This document shows positions 19,237 to 29,366 of a stretch of DNA of 64,000 bases, one piece after another. How positions within the stretch are numbered: position 1 is the stretch's first letter; every line of letters starts with the position of its first letter. The stretch is taken from contig NZ_CP047289.1 of assembly GCF_018279165.1 (NCBI RefSeq), positions 868,001-932,000 of the forward strand. Reading direction: 5' to 3'. Position numbers and translations under genes: made by a program. Below the pieces are notes generated by a model that did not search any database, had not been told where the DNA came from, and saw only the letters and a program-made list of their open reading frames with translations. The DNA comes from Falsirhodobacter algicola. GTDB lineage: Bacteria > Pseudomonadota > Alphaproteobacteria > Rhodobacterales > Rhodobacteraceae.

Positions 19237-20747
19237 CAGAGGCCGAGCTTCTTCAGCACGATCTCGTTGACCACCTGCGGTGCGGCCTTCCCGCCCGAGG
19301 CCTTGATGACCTGACCGACGAACCAGCCCGCCAGCTTGGGGTTGGCCTTGGCCTTTTCCACCTGCGCGGGGTTGGCGGCGATGATCTCGTCCACCGCCGT
19401 TTCGATCGCGCCGGTATCGGTGACCTGCTTCATGCCGCGCGCGGCCGCGATCTCGGCCGGGTCGCCACCTTCGGTCCAGACGATCTCGAACAGATCCTTG
19501 GCCATCTTGCCCGAGATCTCCCCCGCAGCCATCAGATCGAGGATGCCGCCCAATTGCGCGGCGGATACGGGGCTGGCATCGATGCTCATCCCTTCCTTGT
19601 TCAGGCGGCCGAACAACTCGTTGATGACCCAGTTCGCCGCCTGTTTGCCGTCCCGGCCCGCAGCCACATCCTCGAAGAATGCGGCGGCATCGAGTTCGGC
19701 CGTCAGCACGTTGGCGTCGTAATCGGTCAGCCCGAAATCACCCATGAAGCGGGCCTTCTTGGCATCCGGCAGTTCGGGCATGGAGGCCGCGATGTCGTCC
19801 ACCCAAGCCTGCTCGATTTCCAGCGGCAGAAGGTCGGGATCGGGGAAGTAGCGGTAATCGTGCGCCTCTTCCTTCGACCGCATGGACCGCGTCTCGTTGC
19901 GGTCGGGGTCATACAGGCGGGTTTCCTGCACGATCGTGCCCCCATCCTCCAGAATGGCGATCTGGCGGCGCGCCTCGTAGTCGATGGCCGCCTGAATGAA
20001 CCGCATGGAGTTCATGTTCTTGATCTCGCACCGCGTGCCGAGATGGCTGAAATCCTGCGTTTCCTGATATTTCTCGTACTGACCCGGACGGCAGACCGAG
20101 ACGTTCACATCCGCCCGCAGGTTGCCGTTCTGCATGTTGCCATCGCAAGTTCCGAGATAGCGCAGGATTTGACGCAGCTTCAGCACATAGGCCGCCGCCT
20201 CTTCGGGGCCGCGGATGTCGGGACGACTGACGATCTCCATCAGGGCGACGCCGGTGCGGTTGAAATCGACGAAGCTCAGCGCCGGGTCCATGTCGTGGAT
20301 CGACTTGCCGGCATCCTGCTCGAGGTGGATGCGCTCGATCCGCACGCGGCGCGCAATGCCCGGCGCCATGTCCACGATCACCTCGCCCTCGCCCACGATG
20401 GGGTGATAGAGCTGGCTGATCTGGTAGCCCTGCGGCAGGTCCGGGTAGAAATAGTTCTTGCGGTCGAAGGCCGAACGCAGGTTGATCTCGGCCTTCAGGC
20501 CAAGGCCGGTGCGCACCGCCTGCTCCACGCAGAATTCGTTGATGACGGGCAGCATGCCCGGCATGGCGCAGTCCACGAAGGACACATGGCTGTTCGGTTC
20601 CGCCCCGAATCCGGTGGAGGCCCCCGAGAACAGCTTCGCCTCGGACGAGACCTGCGCATGGATCTCCATGCCGATCACCAGTTCCCAATCGTCGCGCGCG
20701 CCGGCAATCACCTTGGGTTTCGGCGTCTCGTAGGTCAGGTCAAGCAT
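19236..20747 (-). CDS. gatB: Asp-tRNA(Asn)/Glu-tRNA(Gln) amidotransferase subunit B
   Basis: The 503-residue GatB contains the signature [19 protein letters not shown] and the kinase-like core that activates and transamidates misacylated Glu-tRNA(Gln) or Asp-tRNA(Asn), followed by a C-terminal YqeY-like tRNA-binding region (from about residue 400). It works with GatA and GatC, which are not nearby. Two small membrane-protein genes follow with overlapping stops and starts. Confidence 0.98.
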   Translation of the reverse strand: MLDLTYETPKPKVIAGARDDWELVIGMEIHAQVSSEAKLFSGASTGFGAEPNSHVSFVDCAMPGMLPVINEFCVEQAVRTGLGLKAEINLRSAFDRKNYFYPDLPQGYQISQLYHPIVGEGEVIVDMAPGIARRVRIERIHLEQDAGKSIHDMDPALSFVDFNRTGVALMEIVSRPDIRGPEEAAAYVLKLRQILRYLGTCDGNMQNGNLRADVNVSVCRPGQYEKYQETQDFSHLGTRCEIKNMNSMRFIQAAIDYEARRQIAILEDGGTIVQETRLYDPDRNETRSMRSKEEAHDYRYFPDPDLLPLEIEQAWVDDIAASMPELPDAKKARFMGDFGLTDYDANVLTAELDAAAFFEDVAAGRDGKQAANWVINELFGRLNKEGMSIDASPVSAAQLGGILDLMAAGEISGKMAKDLFEIVWTEGGDPAEIAAARGMKQVTDTGAIETAVDEIIAANPAQVEKAKANPKLAGWFVGQVIKASGGKAAPQVVNEIVLKKLGL

Positions 20748-20925
20748 TGGTCATCCTCTTGCACAGGGCCGGTTTTAAGCCTTCGGTCCCGGCGCGGCAA
20801 CCCTGTGCGCACATGCACAATCGGCAAGATACTGCCCATATATGCGCGTTTAGGTTGCAGGATGGGAACCCGTCCGGCACAACACGCGGGCCGCCCGCGA
20901 GGGGCGGTGCCACCGTGTTTGACCC

Positions 20926-21522
20926 ATGACGATCAGAACGCTCCTTCTCGGCGCCGTGCTTGCAATGCCCATCGCGGGTTGTGCAACCACCGACAGCTCG
21001 GCCACGCAGGCCACGGCCCTTCCCGCGATGCGGTGGGACTTCCGTCCCGAAGGGGCGACGTGGACGCGGCAGACCCTTGCGGCTGTCAGCCAGACGGAGA
21101 CGGATCTGACGCAGATCGTTCCCGACGATATCGACACATGGTGCCCCGGCTACCGCAGCGCCTCGGCCGATGAACGCCGGGCGTTCTGGACGGCGATGCT
21201 GTCGGCGCTGGCCAAGCACGAAAGCACATGGAACCCGGCGGCGGCGGGTGGCGGCGGCAAATGGATCGGCCTCGTGCAGATCGCGCCCCGCACCGCGCAG
21301 GCTTATGATTGCGACGCGACCACCACCGCCGCGCTCAAGAACGGCGCGGCCAATCTGGCCTGTGCGGTGAACATCGCCGCGACGCAGGTCGCACGCGACA
21401 ACATGGTGGCCGGTCCGCAGGGGCGGCGCGGCATGGGGCGCGATTGGGCGCCGTTCCGGTCATCCTCCAAACGCGCCGAGATGGCATCTTGGACACGCTC
21501 GCAGAACTACTGCGCGCTCTAA
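20926..21522 (+). CDS. Lipoprotein with lytic transglycosylase (SLT) domain
   Basis: The 198 residues have a lipoprotein signal with lipobox IAGC (Cys19) and a lysozyme-like SLT domain with the likely catalytic Glu99 in AKHESTWNP and the helix motif GLVQIAPRTAQAY. Conserved cysteines at CPGY, DCDAT, LACAV and the C-terminal YCAL suggest disulfides. It would cleave peptidoglycan glycan strands from the inner face of the outer membrane. It is divergent from gatB and ends in a good hairpin terminator. The substrate-binding groove looks short, so activity is inferred. Confidence 0.82.
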   Translation: MTIRTLLLGAVLAMPIAGCATTDSSATQATALPAMRWDFRPEGATWTRQTLAAVSQTETDLTQIVPDDIDTWCPGYRSASADERRAFWTAMLSALAKHESTWNPAAAGGGGKWIGLVQIAPRTAQAYDCDATTTAALKNGAANLACAVNIAATQVARDNMVAGPQGRRGMGRDWAPFRSSSKRAEMASWTRSQNYCAL

Positions 21523-21528
21523 GACGAA

Positions 21529-21552
21529 GGCGGCGCATCGCGCCGCCCTTTT
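21529..21552 (+). terminator. Terminator of the transglycosylase lipoprotein gene
   Basis: GGCGGCGC (21529-21536) and GCGCCGCC (21540-21547) form a perfect 8-base-pair stem with loop ATC, followed by CTTTTCC. It starts 7 bases after the stop. Confidence 0.88.
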
Positions 21553-21571
21553 CCTATCTTCGCTATGATGC

Positions 21572-22453
21572 TTAGGGGCTCGTCAGACGGGGCGATTTCT
21601 GCATGCCCGGCAGGCGCGTCATCTGCACGAGGCTGACCGCAGGGGCATGTTCGCCGCCCAGCGCCAGCGTTTCGGCGCGCAGCATCTCGATCCCCTCTTC
21701 CGACCGGGCCGAGATGCGGTCGGCGGCAATCGGATGCCCCACCGTCACGCGATAGGGCTGACGGTGCTTGTTCAGCACCTCGTGGAACAGGGTGATGTCC
21801 CGCAGCGTCGGGTGGATCAGGTCGAACAGATAGAACAACGTCGAGTTGCGGGCGCGGATGTTCAGCGGAATCACCGGCACATCGAACTTGCGCGCGATCA
21901 TCGCCGCCGAGGCCATCCACGGCCGCTCCATCAGCTTCAGCCCGGTGCGTTTGGCCAGCCGCCCCGAGGGGAAGATGACCCCGACCCGCCCGGCTTCCAT
22001 CGCCTTGCGGGTGTAATCCATGGTGTCGCGCGTCTTTTGCAGCGACCGCTTCTCCAGCCGCCATTCGACGGGACAGATCAGATCGATCATCTGCGGCATG
22101 ACGCGCAGGATGTCGCTGTTGGCATAGAAGAACAGATCTGGGCGCAGCGGCGACAGCAGATGATGCAGGATCACCCCATCGGCGATGCCGGTGGGGTGGT
22201 TCGCCACGATCATCGCCGGGCCGTTCCGCGGAATGTTCTCCAGCCCCGATATCTGGACATCGCGGGCGATCAGCTTGGCCAGCCGCCCCATCATTTCGGG
22301 CGTGGGAAGATCCCGGTACTCCGCACCCAGCGTCAGCGTGCGCTCATAGCCGAGCACGCGCGTCAGCGCGGCATAGGCCAGCCGGTGATGAGGGCGCCCT
22401 GAAAACAGCCAAGGCGCGCGCTCGGCGATCAACGGGTCGATGCGTTCTTTCAT
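21572..22453 (-). CDS. PlsC-type lysophospholipid acyltransferase
   Basis: The 293-residue protein contains an acyltransferase site NHPTGIADG (N85, H86, D92) with H-X5-D spacing instead of the usual H-X4-D, and the second motif VIFPSGRLAKRTG. The H-X5-D form is seen in the hemolysin/ornithine-lipid branch of the family. It may acylate lyso-ornithine lipid or another lysolipid at the inner membrane. It is convergent with the transglycosylase gene and 80 bases downstream of pepN. Given olsB at 35.6 kb, an OlsA-like role is possible but unproven. Confidence 0.8.
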   Translation of the reverse strand: MKERIDPLIAERAPWLFSGRPHHRLAYAALTRVLGYERTLTLGAEYRDLPTPEMMGRLAKLIARDVQISGLENIPRNGPAMIVANHPTGIADGVILHHLLSPLRPDLFFYANSDILRVMPQMIDLICPVEWRLEKRSLQKTRDTMDYTRKAMEAGRVGVIFPSGRLAKRTGLKLMERPWMASAAMIARKFDVPVIPLNIRARNSTLFYLFDLIHPTLRDITLFHEVLNKHRQPYRVTVGHPIAADRISARSEEGIEMLRAETLALGGEHAPAVSLVQMTRLPGMQKSPRLTSP

Positions 22454-22533
22454 GGTCCTTCACCTACACGGCGGCGTGACCATGATGTGGATCGAACGGG
22501 CGGGAAAGGCAAGGCCAGTGACGCATGGGCGGT

Positions 22534-25026
22534 CTATTTCCGCCGCCCGGCCATGCGGCCCGCCATCTCCGACAGATCGCGCGAAAGGCCCGGCGCGTTC
22601 AGGATACGCTCCAGCTCCGCCGCCATCATGGCCTGCCGGTCGGCATCGTAGCGGGACATGGAATCGAAGGCCTGCGACATGCGCGCCGCAGTCTGCGGGT
22701 TCGCCGCATCGAGGCGGATCAGCCAGTCGGCCAACAGGCGATAGCCGCTGCCATCGATCCTGTGGAAGCCCGCGTGATTGGCCGAAAGCGCCCCGAACAC
22801 CGCCCGGAAACGGTTCGGGTTCTTCCAATCGAACAGCGGATGTTCCACCAGCGCCGCCGTCACCGCCGGCGCATCCCCCGCGTGCAGGATCTGCAGGGTG
22901 AACCATTTGTCCATCACGATCCGGTCGTGCTGCCAGCGATCGCCGAAGGCCCGAAGCGCCGCCACGCCCGCGCCGGCATCCAGAAGCGCCGACAGCGCGC
23001 CGACCTCTTCGGTCATGTTATCGGCCGCATCGAAGACGCGCTGCGCCTCGGCGCCGCCATCCAGCCGCGACAGAAGGCCCAGCGCCTGCATGCGAAGCGC
23101 GCGCGCCCCTGCCTGCCCCGCATCCGGCGACCATGGCCCCGGCACCGGCGCCACGAGATCCCCAAGCCCATCCCGCAGCCGTTCGGCCAGCGCATCGCCC
23201 ATGGCGCGCCGTGCCGCGTGAATGCGGTCCGGGTCCGGGGTCACGCCCGCCTCGTGCAGGGTGCGGGCGATGTCGTCCTCGGCCGGAAGCCGCAGGGTCA
23301 GCGCCCGGAAGGCGGGATCGAGCCCCCCATCCAGCACTACCTCCGCCAACGCATCGAGCCACAGCGCGGACGGCGCATCGCCCCGCACCACCATCTGCGA
23401 CAGCACTTCCTTGGCCAGCGAACGGCCCGCATCCCAGCGGTTGAACGGGTCCGTGTCATGGGCCAAGAGGAACGCCCGCTCTTCGGCCGAAGACGGCTTC
23501 TCCAGCAGCACCGGCGCCGAGAAGCCGCGCAGCACCGACGCCACCGGGCGCGCCGCAAGCCCGTCGAAACGGAAGCTCTGCCGCGCCTCGGTCAGTTCCA
23601 GAACCTCGGTCGGGCGAACTTCCTGCCCGCTCGGATCCAGCAGGCCGACCGCGACGGGAATGACCTTGGCCCCATCCTGCGAGAGGGTCAGCGTGAAGGT
23701 TCCCCCCTCCCACGATTCCTCGGCGGTCACGCGCGGGGTGCCCGCCTCGGTGTACCAACGGGCGAACTGGGTCAGATCGCGGCCCGTCGCATCCTCGAAC
23801 ACGCGCAGCCAATCCTCGATGGTGCAGGCCTGCCCATCATGGCGTTCGAAATAGAGATCCAGCGCCCGCCCATAGGCCTCATCCCCGACGAGGCGCTTCA
23901 GCATGCCGATCACCTCCGCCCCCTTCTCGTAGACGGTGGCGGTGTAGAAGTTGTTGATCTCCTCATAGGCGTCCGGGCGCACCGGATGGGCGAGCGGCCC
24001 GGCATCCTCGCGGAACTGGCGGGCGCGCAGGGTCAGCACATCCTCGATCCGCTTCACCGCCGCGCTGCGCATATCCGCCGAGAATTGCTGATCGCGGAAC
24101 ACGGTCAGCCCTTCCTTCAGGCACAGCTGGAACCAGTCGCGGCACGTGATCCGGTTGCCCGTCCAGTTGTGGAAATACTCATGCGCGATGATCGCCTCGA
24201 TCCGGGCGAAATCCTCGTCCGTGGCGGTCTGCGGCAAAGCAAGGACGTATTTGGAGTTGAAGATGTTGAGGCCCTTGTTCTCCATCGCGCCCATGTTGAA
24301 ATCATCCACGGCGACGATGTTGAACACCGACAGATCATAGGCCCGGCCATAGACCTCCTCGTCCCAGCGCATGCTGCGCTTCAGGCTGTCCATGGCATAG
24401 GCGCAGCGATCCTCGTCCCCCGGACGAACCCAGATGTTCAGCGCGACATCCCGGCCCTCCATCGTGGTGAAGCGGTCCGAATGGGCCACGAGATCGCCCG
24501 CGACCAGCGCGAAGAGATAGGACGGCTTCGGCCACGGATCGTCCCATTCGGCCCAGCCCGGACCTTGGGCCGACGGATTGCCGTTCGACAGCAGCACCGG
24601 CATCTCGCTTTCGATGCGGACATGGAACGGGGCCATCACATCGGGGCGGTCGGGATAGAAGGTGATCTTGCGAAAGCCCTCGGCCTCGCACTGGGTGCAG
24701 TACATGCCGCCGGACATATAAAGCCCCTCCAGCGCGGTGTTCCCCGCGGGCGCGATCTCCACCTCCGTCTCCAGGACGAAGGCGCGGTCTGGTACGGTCA
24801 GGCTCAGCCCGGTCGCATCGGGTTCAGCCGAAACCGCCGCGCCGTCGATCCGCAGCGCCAGAAGCCGAAGCCCCTCCCCGTCCAGCCGCAGCGCGGTGCC
24901 GCCTGCGCCAAAGCGGATGCGGGTCGTCACCCGCGTCGCCTCGGGCGCAAGGCGGAACGTCATGGCCACATGCTCCACCGAGTGGGAGAAGGGCGTGTAA
25001 TCGGCAAGACGGACGGTTTCGGACAT
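22534..25026 (-). CDS. pepN: Aminopeptidase N (M1 metallopeptidase)
   Basis: The 830-residue enzyme shows the exopeptidase motif GAMEN (246-250), zinc-binding HEYFH (282-286) and the distal Glu305 in LKEGLTVF, the classic M1 set. A helical C-terminal half (from about residue 520) completes the E. coli PepN architecture. It removes N-terminal residues from peptides in the cytoplasm. The long in-frame extension to 25881 runs antisense through glcB and is not real; ATG 25026 gives the standard N-terminus. It is divergent from glcB. Confidence 0.96.
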   Translation of the reverse strand: MSETVRLADYTPFSHSVEHVAMTFRLAPEATRVTTRIRFGAGGTALRLDGEGLRLLALRIDGAAVSAEPDATGLSLTVPDRAFVLETEVEIAPAGNTALEGLYMSGGMYCTQCEAEGFRKITFYPDRPDVMAPFHVRIESEMPVLLSNGNPSAQGPGWAEWDDPWPKPSYLFALVAGDLVAHSDRFTTMEGRDVALNIWVRPGDEDRCAYAMDSLKRSMRWDEEVYGRAYDLSVFNIVAVDDFNMGAMENKGLNIFNSKYVLALPQTATDEDFARIEAIIAHEYFHNWTGNRITCRDWFQLCLKEGLTVFRDQQFSADMRSAAVKRIEDVLTLRARQFREDAGPLAHPVRPDAYEEINNFYTATVYEKGAEVIGMLKRLVGDEAYGRALDLYFERHDGQACTIEDWLRVFEDATGRDLTQFARWYTEAGTPRVTAEESWEGGTFTLTLSQDGAKVIPVAVGLLDPSGQEVRPTEVLELTEARQSFRFDGLAARPVASVLRGFSAPVLLEKPSSAEERAFLLAHDTDPFNRWDAGRSLAKEVLSQMVVRGDAPSALWLDALAEVVLDGGLDPAFRALTLRLPAEDDIARTLHEAGVTPDPDRIHAARRAMGDALAERLRDGLGDLVAPVPGPWSPDAGQAGARALRMQALGLLSRLDGGAEAQRVFDAADNMTEEVGALSALLDAGAGVAALRAFGDRWQHDRIVMDKWFTLQILHAGDAPAVTAALVEHPLFDWKNPNRFRAVFGALSANHAGFHRIDGSGYRLLADWLIRLDAANPQTAARMSQAFDSMSRYDADRQAMMAAELERILNAPGLSRDLSEMAGRMAGRRK

Positions 25027-25097
25027 GAGCGGCTCCTTTGCCGCGACCCTACGCGTTCGCGCATCCGGCGCAAGTCGATCCCTGCGCGGCCACCGCC

Positions 25098-25126
25098 TTG
25101 ATTCCCGCATCGCGCCGCCCTCTAAT
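25098..25126 (+). promoter_or_regulatory. Predicted promoter of glcB
   Basis: TTGATT (25098-25103) and TCTAAT (25121-25126) are separated by 17 bases. They end 24 bases before the malate synthase start, giving a short leader. Confidence 0.6.
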
Positions 25127-25149
25127 GCACGCCGGATTTGGAGGACAGC

Positions 25150-27318
25150 ATGACACGAACCGATCGCCACGGACTGCAGGTGGACGCACGCCTCGCCGCC
25201 TTCATCGAGGGCCGCGCCCTGCCCGGCCTGCCGGTGACGCCCGACGCTTTCTGGCAGGGGCTGTCGGATGCGCTGCACGGCCTGTCGGCCGAGAATGCCG
25301 ACCTGCTGGCGAAACGCGACGCCCTTCAGGCGCGGATCGACGCATGGCACCGCGATGGCCGCGGCGGCGATTACGCCGCTTTTTTGAAAGAGATCGGATA
25401 TCTGGCCGATGAAGGCCCGAGCTTTGCGATCCAGACGCAGGATGTTGATGACGAGATCGCGGTTCAGCCCGGCCCGCAGCTCGTCGTGCCGGTGATGAAC
25501 GCGCGCTATGCGCTGAACGCGGCCAATGCGCGCTGGGGTTCGCTCTACGATGCGCTCTATGGCACGGATGCGCTGGGTTCGACCCCGCCCGCCGGCGGGT
25601 TCGATGCCGCGCGCGGCGCCGAGGTCGTGGCATGGGGCCGCGCCTTCCTCGATCGCGCCGCACCGCTGGCCGAAGGGTCGTGGGCCGATGTGGCCGAGAT
25701 GCGCATCATCGACGGGCAGTTGCAGCTGCACCTGATCGACGGCACGCCCCGCCACGGCCATGACGCCGGTCTGCGCGATCCGGGCCAATGCGTCGGCTGG
25801 TCGGGCGCGGCCGATGATCCTTCGGCCATCGTCCTGCGCAACAACCATCTGCACATCCTCATCGACATCGACGGCGCCCACCCCATCGGCAGCACCGACC
25901 GGGCGCTCATCGCCGACATCCGGCTGGAATCGGCGCTATCGGCCATCATGGATTGCGAGGATTCGGTCGCCGCCGTCGATGCCGAGGACAAGGTTCTGGC
26001 CTATGAGAACTGGCTGGGCCTGATGACGGGCGATCTGGAGGAGTCGTTCGAAAAGAACGGCCGCCGCGTCACGCGCCGCCTGAACCCCGATCTGACCTTC
26101 ACCGCTCCGGCCGGGGCGGAGCTGGTGCTCAAGGGCCGCGCCCTGATGCTGGTGCGCAATGTGGGCCATCTGATGACCACGCCCGCCATCCTCGACCGTG
26201 CGGGGCACGAGGTGCCAGAGGGTATCCTCGATGCTTTCGTGACGACGCTTTGCGCGATGCATGACCGCCCGCGGCGTGCCAATTCGCGCACCGGCGCGAT
26301 CTATGTCGTGAAACCCAAGATGCACGGCCCCGAAGAGGTCGCCTTTGCGGACCGCCTGTTCGACGCCGTGGAACGGGCGCTGGGCCTACCGCAGCACACG
26401 GTGAAGCTCGGCATCATGGACGAAGAGCGGCGCACCTCGGTCAACCTTGCCGAATGCATCCGCGCCGCGCAGCACCGCGTGGCCTTCATCAACACAGGCT
26501 TCCTCGACCGGACGGGGGATGAGATCCACACCTCGATGGAAGCCGGGCCGATGGTCCGCAAGGGAGATATGAAGACCCAGCCGTGGATCACCTCCTACGA
26601 AAAGCGGAACGTGGAGATCGGTCTGGCCTGCGGGCTGAAGGGGCGCGCGCAGATCGGCAAGGGCATGTGGGCCGCGCCCGATCGCATGGCCGAGATGCTG
26701 GAGGCCAAGATCGCCCATCCCATGGCCGGGGCAAGCTGCGCATGGGTCCCCTCGCCCACGGCGGCGACGCTGCACGCGACGCACTACCATCAGGTCGACG
26801 TCCATGCCCGTCAGGAAGAGATCGCCGCCGCCGGTCCGCAAGGCACGCTGGGTGATCTGCTGACCATCCCGCTTGCCAAGGACCCGTCATGGTCCGACGC
26901 CGAAATCCGCGACGAGGTGGAGAACAATGCCCAAGGCATCCTTGGCTATGTCGTGCGCTGGATCGATCAGGGGGTGGGCTGCTCCAAGGTGCCGGACATC
27001 CACGATGTCGGCCTGATGGAGGATCGGGCGACGTGCCGCATCTCTTCGCAGGCGCTGGCGAACTGGCTGCATCACGGCATCATCGACGAGGCCACGGTCA
27101 TGGCCGCGCTGCAAAAGATGGCCGCCGTGGTGGACCGCCAGAATGCGGGCGATCCGGCCTATCGCCCCATGGCGCCCGGATTCGACGGCCCGGCCTTTGC
27201 CGCGGCCTGCGATCTGGTGCTGCGCGGACGCGAGCAGCCCTCCGGCTATACCGAGCCGGTGCTGCACGCCCGCCGCCTTCAGGCCAAGGCTCAGGCAGCG
27301 TCGACCGCCAGCGCGTGA
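25150..27318 (+). CDS. glcB: Malate synthase G
   Basis: The 722-residue monomeric malate synthase condenses glyoxylate with acetyl-CoA to malate. Seen: long N-terminal region, [27 protein letters not shown] in two parts, the [15 protein letters not shown] active-site segment, [22 protein letters not shown], and [33 protein letters not shown] (split over the active site). ATG 25150 follows GGAGG by 5 bases and is preferred to TTG 25138. Isocitrate lyase is not in the window, so it may serve glycolate/glyoxylate use or an ethylmalonyl-CoA pathway. Its end overlaps bolA by 28 bases on the opposite strand. Confidence 0.97.
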   Translation: MTRTDRHGLQVDARLAAFIEGRALPGLPVTPDAFWQGLSDALHGLSAENADLLAKRDALQARIDAWHRDGRGGDYAAFLKEIGYLADEGPSFAIQTQDVDDEIAVQPGPQLVVPVMNARYALNAANARWGSLYDALYGTDALGSTPPAGGFDAARGAEVVAWGRAFLDRAAPLAEGSWADVAEMRIIDGQLQLHLIDGTPRHGHDAGLRDPGQCVGWSGAADDPSAIVLRNNHLHILIDIDGAHPIGSTDRALIADIRLESALSAIMDCEDSVAAVDAEDKVLAYENWLGLMTGDLEESFEKNGRRVTRRLNPDLTFTAPAGAELVLKGRALMLVRNVGHLMTTPAILDRAGHEVPEGILDAFVTTLCAMHDRPRRANSRTGAIYVVKPKMHGPEEVAFADRLFDAVERALGLPQHTVKLGIMDEERRTSVNLAECIRAAQHRVAFINTGFLDRTGDEIHTSMEAGPMVRKGDMKTQPWITSYEKRNVEIGLACGLKGRAQIGKGMWAAPDRMAEMLEAKIAHPMAGASCAWVPSPTAATLHATHYHQVDVHARQEEIAAAGPQGTLGDLLTIPLAKDPSWSDAEIRDEVENNAQGILGYVVRWIDQGVGCSKVPDIHDVGLMEDRATCRISSQALANWLHHGIIDEATVMAALQKMAAVVDRQNAGDPAYRPMAPGFDGPAFAAACDLVLRGREQPSGYTEPVLHARRLQAKAQAASTASA

Positions 27319-27542
27319 ATGCGCGTCATGATCGGGCCCAGCGCCTGATGGATCGCGCGGTGACGCGCGATCCGGCCCATCCCGGCCAGAGCCGGCGCGC
27401 GGATCACCACGCGGAAATGGCTCTCCCCCCCTTCGCGGAAGCCGGAATGCCCGCGATGCATCTCGCTCTCATCCTCCACCTCCAAGACTGTGGGCGTGAA
27501 TGCGGCGGTCAACCGCTCGTGGATCTCGTCGACTGTACGCAT
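27291..27542 (-). CDS. BolA-family protein
   Basis: The 83-residue product begins [15 protein letters not shown] and has the BolA core: [11 protein letters not shown] with the conserved His of the loop, [30 protein letters not shown] and a C-terminal helix. BolA proteins partner monothiol glutaredoxins in iron-sulfur and iron regulation. An upstream in-frame extension to 27716 lies over the J-domain gene and is rejected. The gene is divergent from the J-domain gene (73-base gap) and overlaps glcB tail to tail. Confidence 0.9.
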   Translation of the reverse strand: MRTVDEIHERLTAAFTPTVLEVEDESEMHRGHSGFREGGESHFRVVIRAPALAGMGRIARHRAIHQALGPIMTRIHALAVDAA

Positions 27543-27615
27543 CGTGATGGGGACCCCCTTCTCCTCGGCGCTCAGATGTTTAAACTCCGGCGTCCGACTC
27601 GGAAAGGCCCTGACC

Positions 27616-28239
27616 ATGACCAAATCCCCCTTCGACTTCGATATTCGCGTCTCGACGGACAAGAAGCGCCGGAAGACAGGGCGGCGGGGCATGTCCGGGG
27701 CGCAGGAAACCTCCACGCGCGAATGTCAGGCACCGGGCTGCACCGAGCAGGGGCTCTATCGCGCGCCCCGCTCTCCCGATCACCTTGATGAATTCGTGTG
27801 GTTCTGCAAGGAGCATGTCCGGGAATACAACCTGAAGTGGAACTTCTTCCAAGGCAAGACCGAGGAGGATTTCCAGGAATTCCTCGACAAGGACCGCGTC
27901 TGGGGCCGTCAGACGAAGCGCGCCGACGAGGGGCATGTCTGGTCCCGCCTTGGCGTGAACGACCCGATGGAGATCTTGGGCGAAAAGGCCACGCAGAACC
28001 CCGGCCGCCCCACCGCGGCCACCGCCACGCGCAAACTGCCCCCGACCGAGCGCAAGGCGCTGGAGATCCTCGATGCGCGCGACACATGGACCCGGATCGA
28101 GATCCGCAAGCAGTACAAGAGCCTCGTGAAGGATCTGCATCCCGACATGAACGGCGGCAACCGCGCCGACGAGGAGCGCCTTCAGGAAGTCGTCTGGGCG
28201 TGGGATCAGATCAAGGACAGCCGCTATTTCCGCGACTGA
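27616..28239 (+). CDS. J-domain protein with N-terminal Cys/His cluster
   Basis: The 207 residues end with a J domain: TWTRIEIRKQYKSLVKDLHPDMNGGN with HPD at 175-177. The N-terminal part has C37-X4-C42...C64-X2-H67 (CQAPGC and FCKEH), a possible zinc or iron-sulfur site, joined by a WNFFQGKTEEDFQEF region. J domains stimulate the ATPase of DnaK-type Hsp70s. The client is unknown. It stands between bolA and cobS, so a job in metal-enzyme assembly is an attractive inference. Confidence 0.85.
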   Translation: MTKSPFDFDIRVSTDKKRRKTGRRGMSGAQETSTRECQAPGCTEQGLYRAPRSPDHLDEFVWFCKEHVREYNLKWNFFQGKTEEDFQEFLDKDRVWGRQTKRADEGHVWSRLGVNDPMEILGEKATQNPGRPTAATATRKLPPTERKALEILDARDTWTRIEIRKQYKSLVKDLHPDMNGGNRADEERLQEVVWAWDQIKDSRYFRD

Positions 28240-28290
28240 GGGCGGCGGCATGCGCCTCCGGCTCGTGCAGACGTGACATGATGTGCGCCC

Positions 28291-28315
28291 GAAGGCGGGA
28301 GGGTTTCGCGCCTTC
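28291..28315 (+). other. Hairpin between the J-domain gene and cobS
   Basis: GAAGGCG (28291-28297) and CGCCTTC (28309-28315) form a 7-base-pair stem with flanking CC/GG that can lengthen it. It lies 52 bases after the J-domain stop and 61 before cobS. No T run and no B12-box are present, so it is either a weak terminator or a leader structure. Confidence 0.4.
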
Positions 28316-28375
28316 CGGCCTTGCACCGCGCATATGAATGTTACATCAAACACCGAGCCATCAGAGGAACGAGAT

Positions 28376-29350
28376 ATGCTGGACATGCCCGCGAAACCCA
28401 CCGAGGAAATCTCTGTCCGTGAGGTTTTCGGGATCGACACCGACATGAAGGTGAAGGCGTTCGCCGAGCGCAGCGACCGCGTCCCCGAGGAAGACCCGAC
28501 CTACAAGTTCGACCCGGACACGACGCTCGCGATCCTTGCGGGCTTTGCCTACAACCGCCGCGTGATGATCCAAGGCTATCACGGCACGGGGAAATCCACC
28601 CATATCGAACAGGTCGCCAGCCGCCTGAACTGGCCGTCGGTGCGGGTGAACCTCGACAGCCACGTCTCGCGGATCGACCTGATCGGCAAGGATGCCATCA
28701 AGCTGGTGGACGGCAAGCAGGTCACGGCCTTTCAGGAGGGGATCCTGCCTTGGGCCCTGCGCAACCCCTGCGCGATCGTCTTCGACGAATACGACGCCGG
28801 CCGCGCGGATGTGATGTTCGTCATCCAGCGCGTGCTGGAAGCGAACGGCAAGCTGACGCTGCTGGACCAGAACGAGGTCATCACCCCCCACCCGTCCTTC
28901 CGCCTGTTCGCCACGTCCAACACGGTCGGCCTTGGGGATACGACGGGCCTCTATCACGGCACGCAGCAGATCAACCAAGGCCAGATGGACCGCTGGAGCC
29001 TCGTTGCGACGCTGAACTACCTGCGCCACGACGCCGAGGTGAACATCGTCCTGTCCAAGGCGCCCCATTACAACAACGAAAAAGGGCGCAAGCAGATCAG
29101 CCAGATGGTGACCACCGCCGATATGACGCGGACCGCCTTCATGAATGGCGATCTGTCCACGGTGATGTCGCCGCGCACGGTGATCGCATGGGCGCAGAAC
29201 GCCGAAATCTTCCGCGACATCGGCTATGCCTTCCGCCTGACCTTCCTGAACAAGTGCGATGAGCTGGAACGCCAGACGGTGGCCGAGTTCTATCAGCGCT
29301 GCTTTGGCGAGGAACTGCCCGAAAGCGCCGCATCCACGGCGATGAGATAA
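28376..29350 (+). CDS. cobS: Cobaltochelatase subunit CobS (AAA+)
   Basis: The 324-residue MoxR-like AAA+ ATPase has Walker [10 protein letters not shown] (67-75) and Walker B AIVFDEYD (133-140), with the N-terminal [20 protein letters not shown] typical of CobS. With CobT it forms the ATPase chaperone that drives CobN to insert cobalt into hydrogenobyrinate diamide in aerobic cobalamin synthesis. ATG 28376 has AGAGGA 7 bases upstream; longer starts at 28334 or 28283 lack one. cobT follows after 16 bases. cobN is not in the window. Confidence 0.95.
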   Translation: MLDMPAKPTEEISVREVFGIDTDMKVKAFAERSDRVPEEDPTYKFDPDTTLAILAGFAYNRRVMIQGYHGTGKSTHIEQVASRLNWPSVRVNLDSHVSRIDLIGKDAIKLVDGKQVTAFQEGILPWALRNPCAIVFDEYDAGRADVMFVIQRVLEANGKLTLLDQNEVITPHPSFRLFATSNTVGLGDTTGLYHGTQQINQGQMDRWSLVATLNYLRHDAEVNIVLSKAPHYNNEKGRKQISQMVTTADMTRTAFMNGDLSTVMSPRTVIAWAQNAEIFRDIGYAFRLTFLNKCDELERQTVAEFYQRCFGEELPESAASTAMR

Positions 29351-29366
29351 GCCCGGGGAGGGCCGC

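Noticed and set aside
25027-25881. 285-residue upstream extension of PepN
   Set aside because: It lies antisense to glcB; the M1 family starts near ATG 25026.
28240-28375. Cobalamin riboswitch before cobS
   Set aside because: The gap is only 136 bases, shows one simple hairpin, and has no B12-box.
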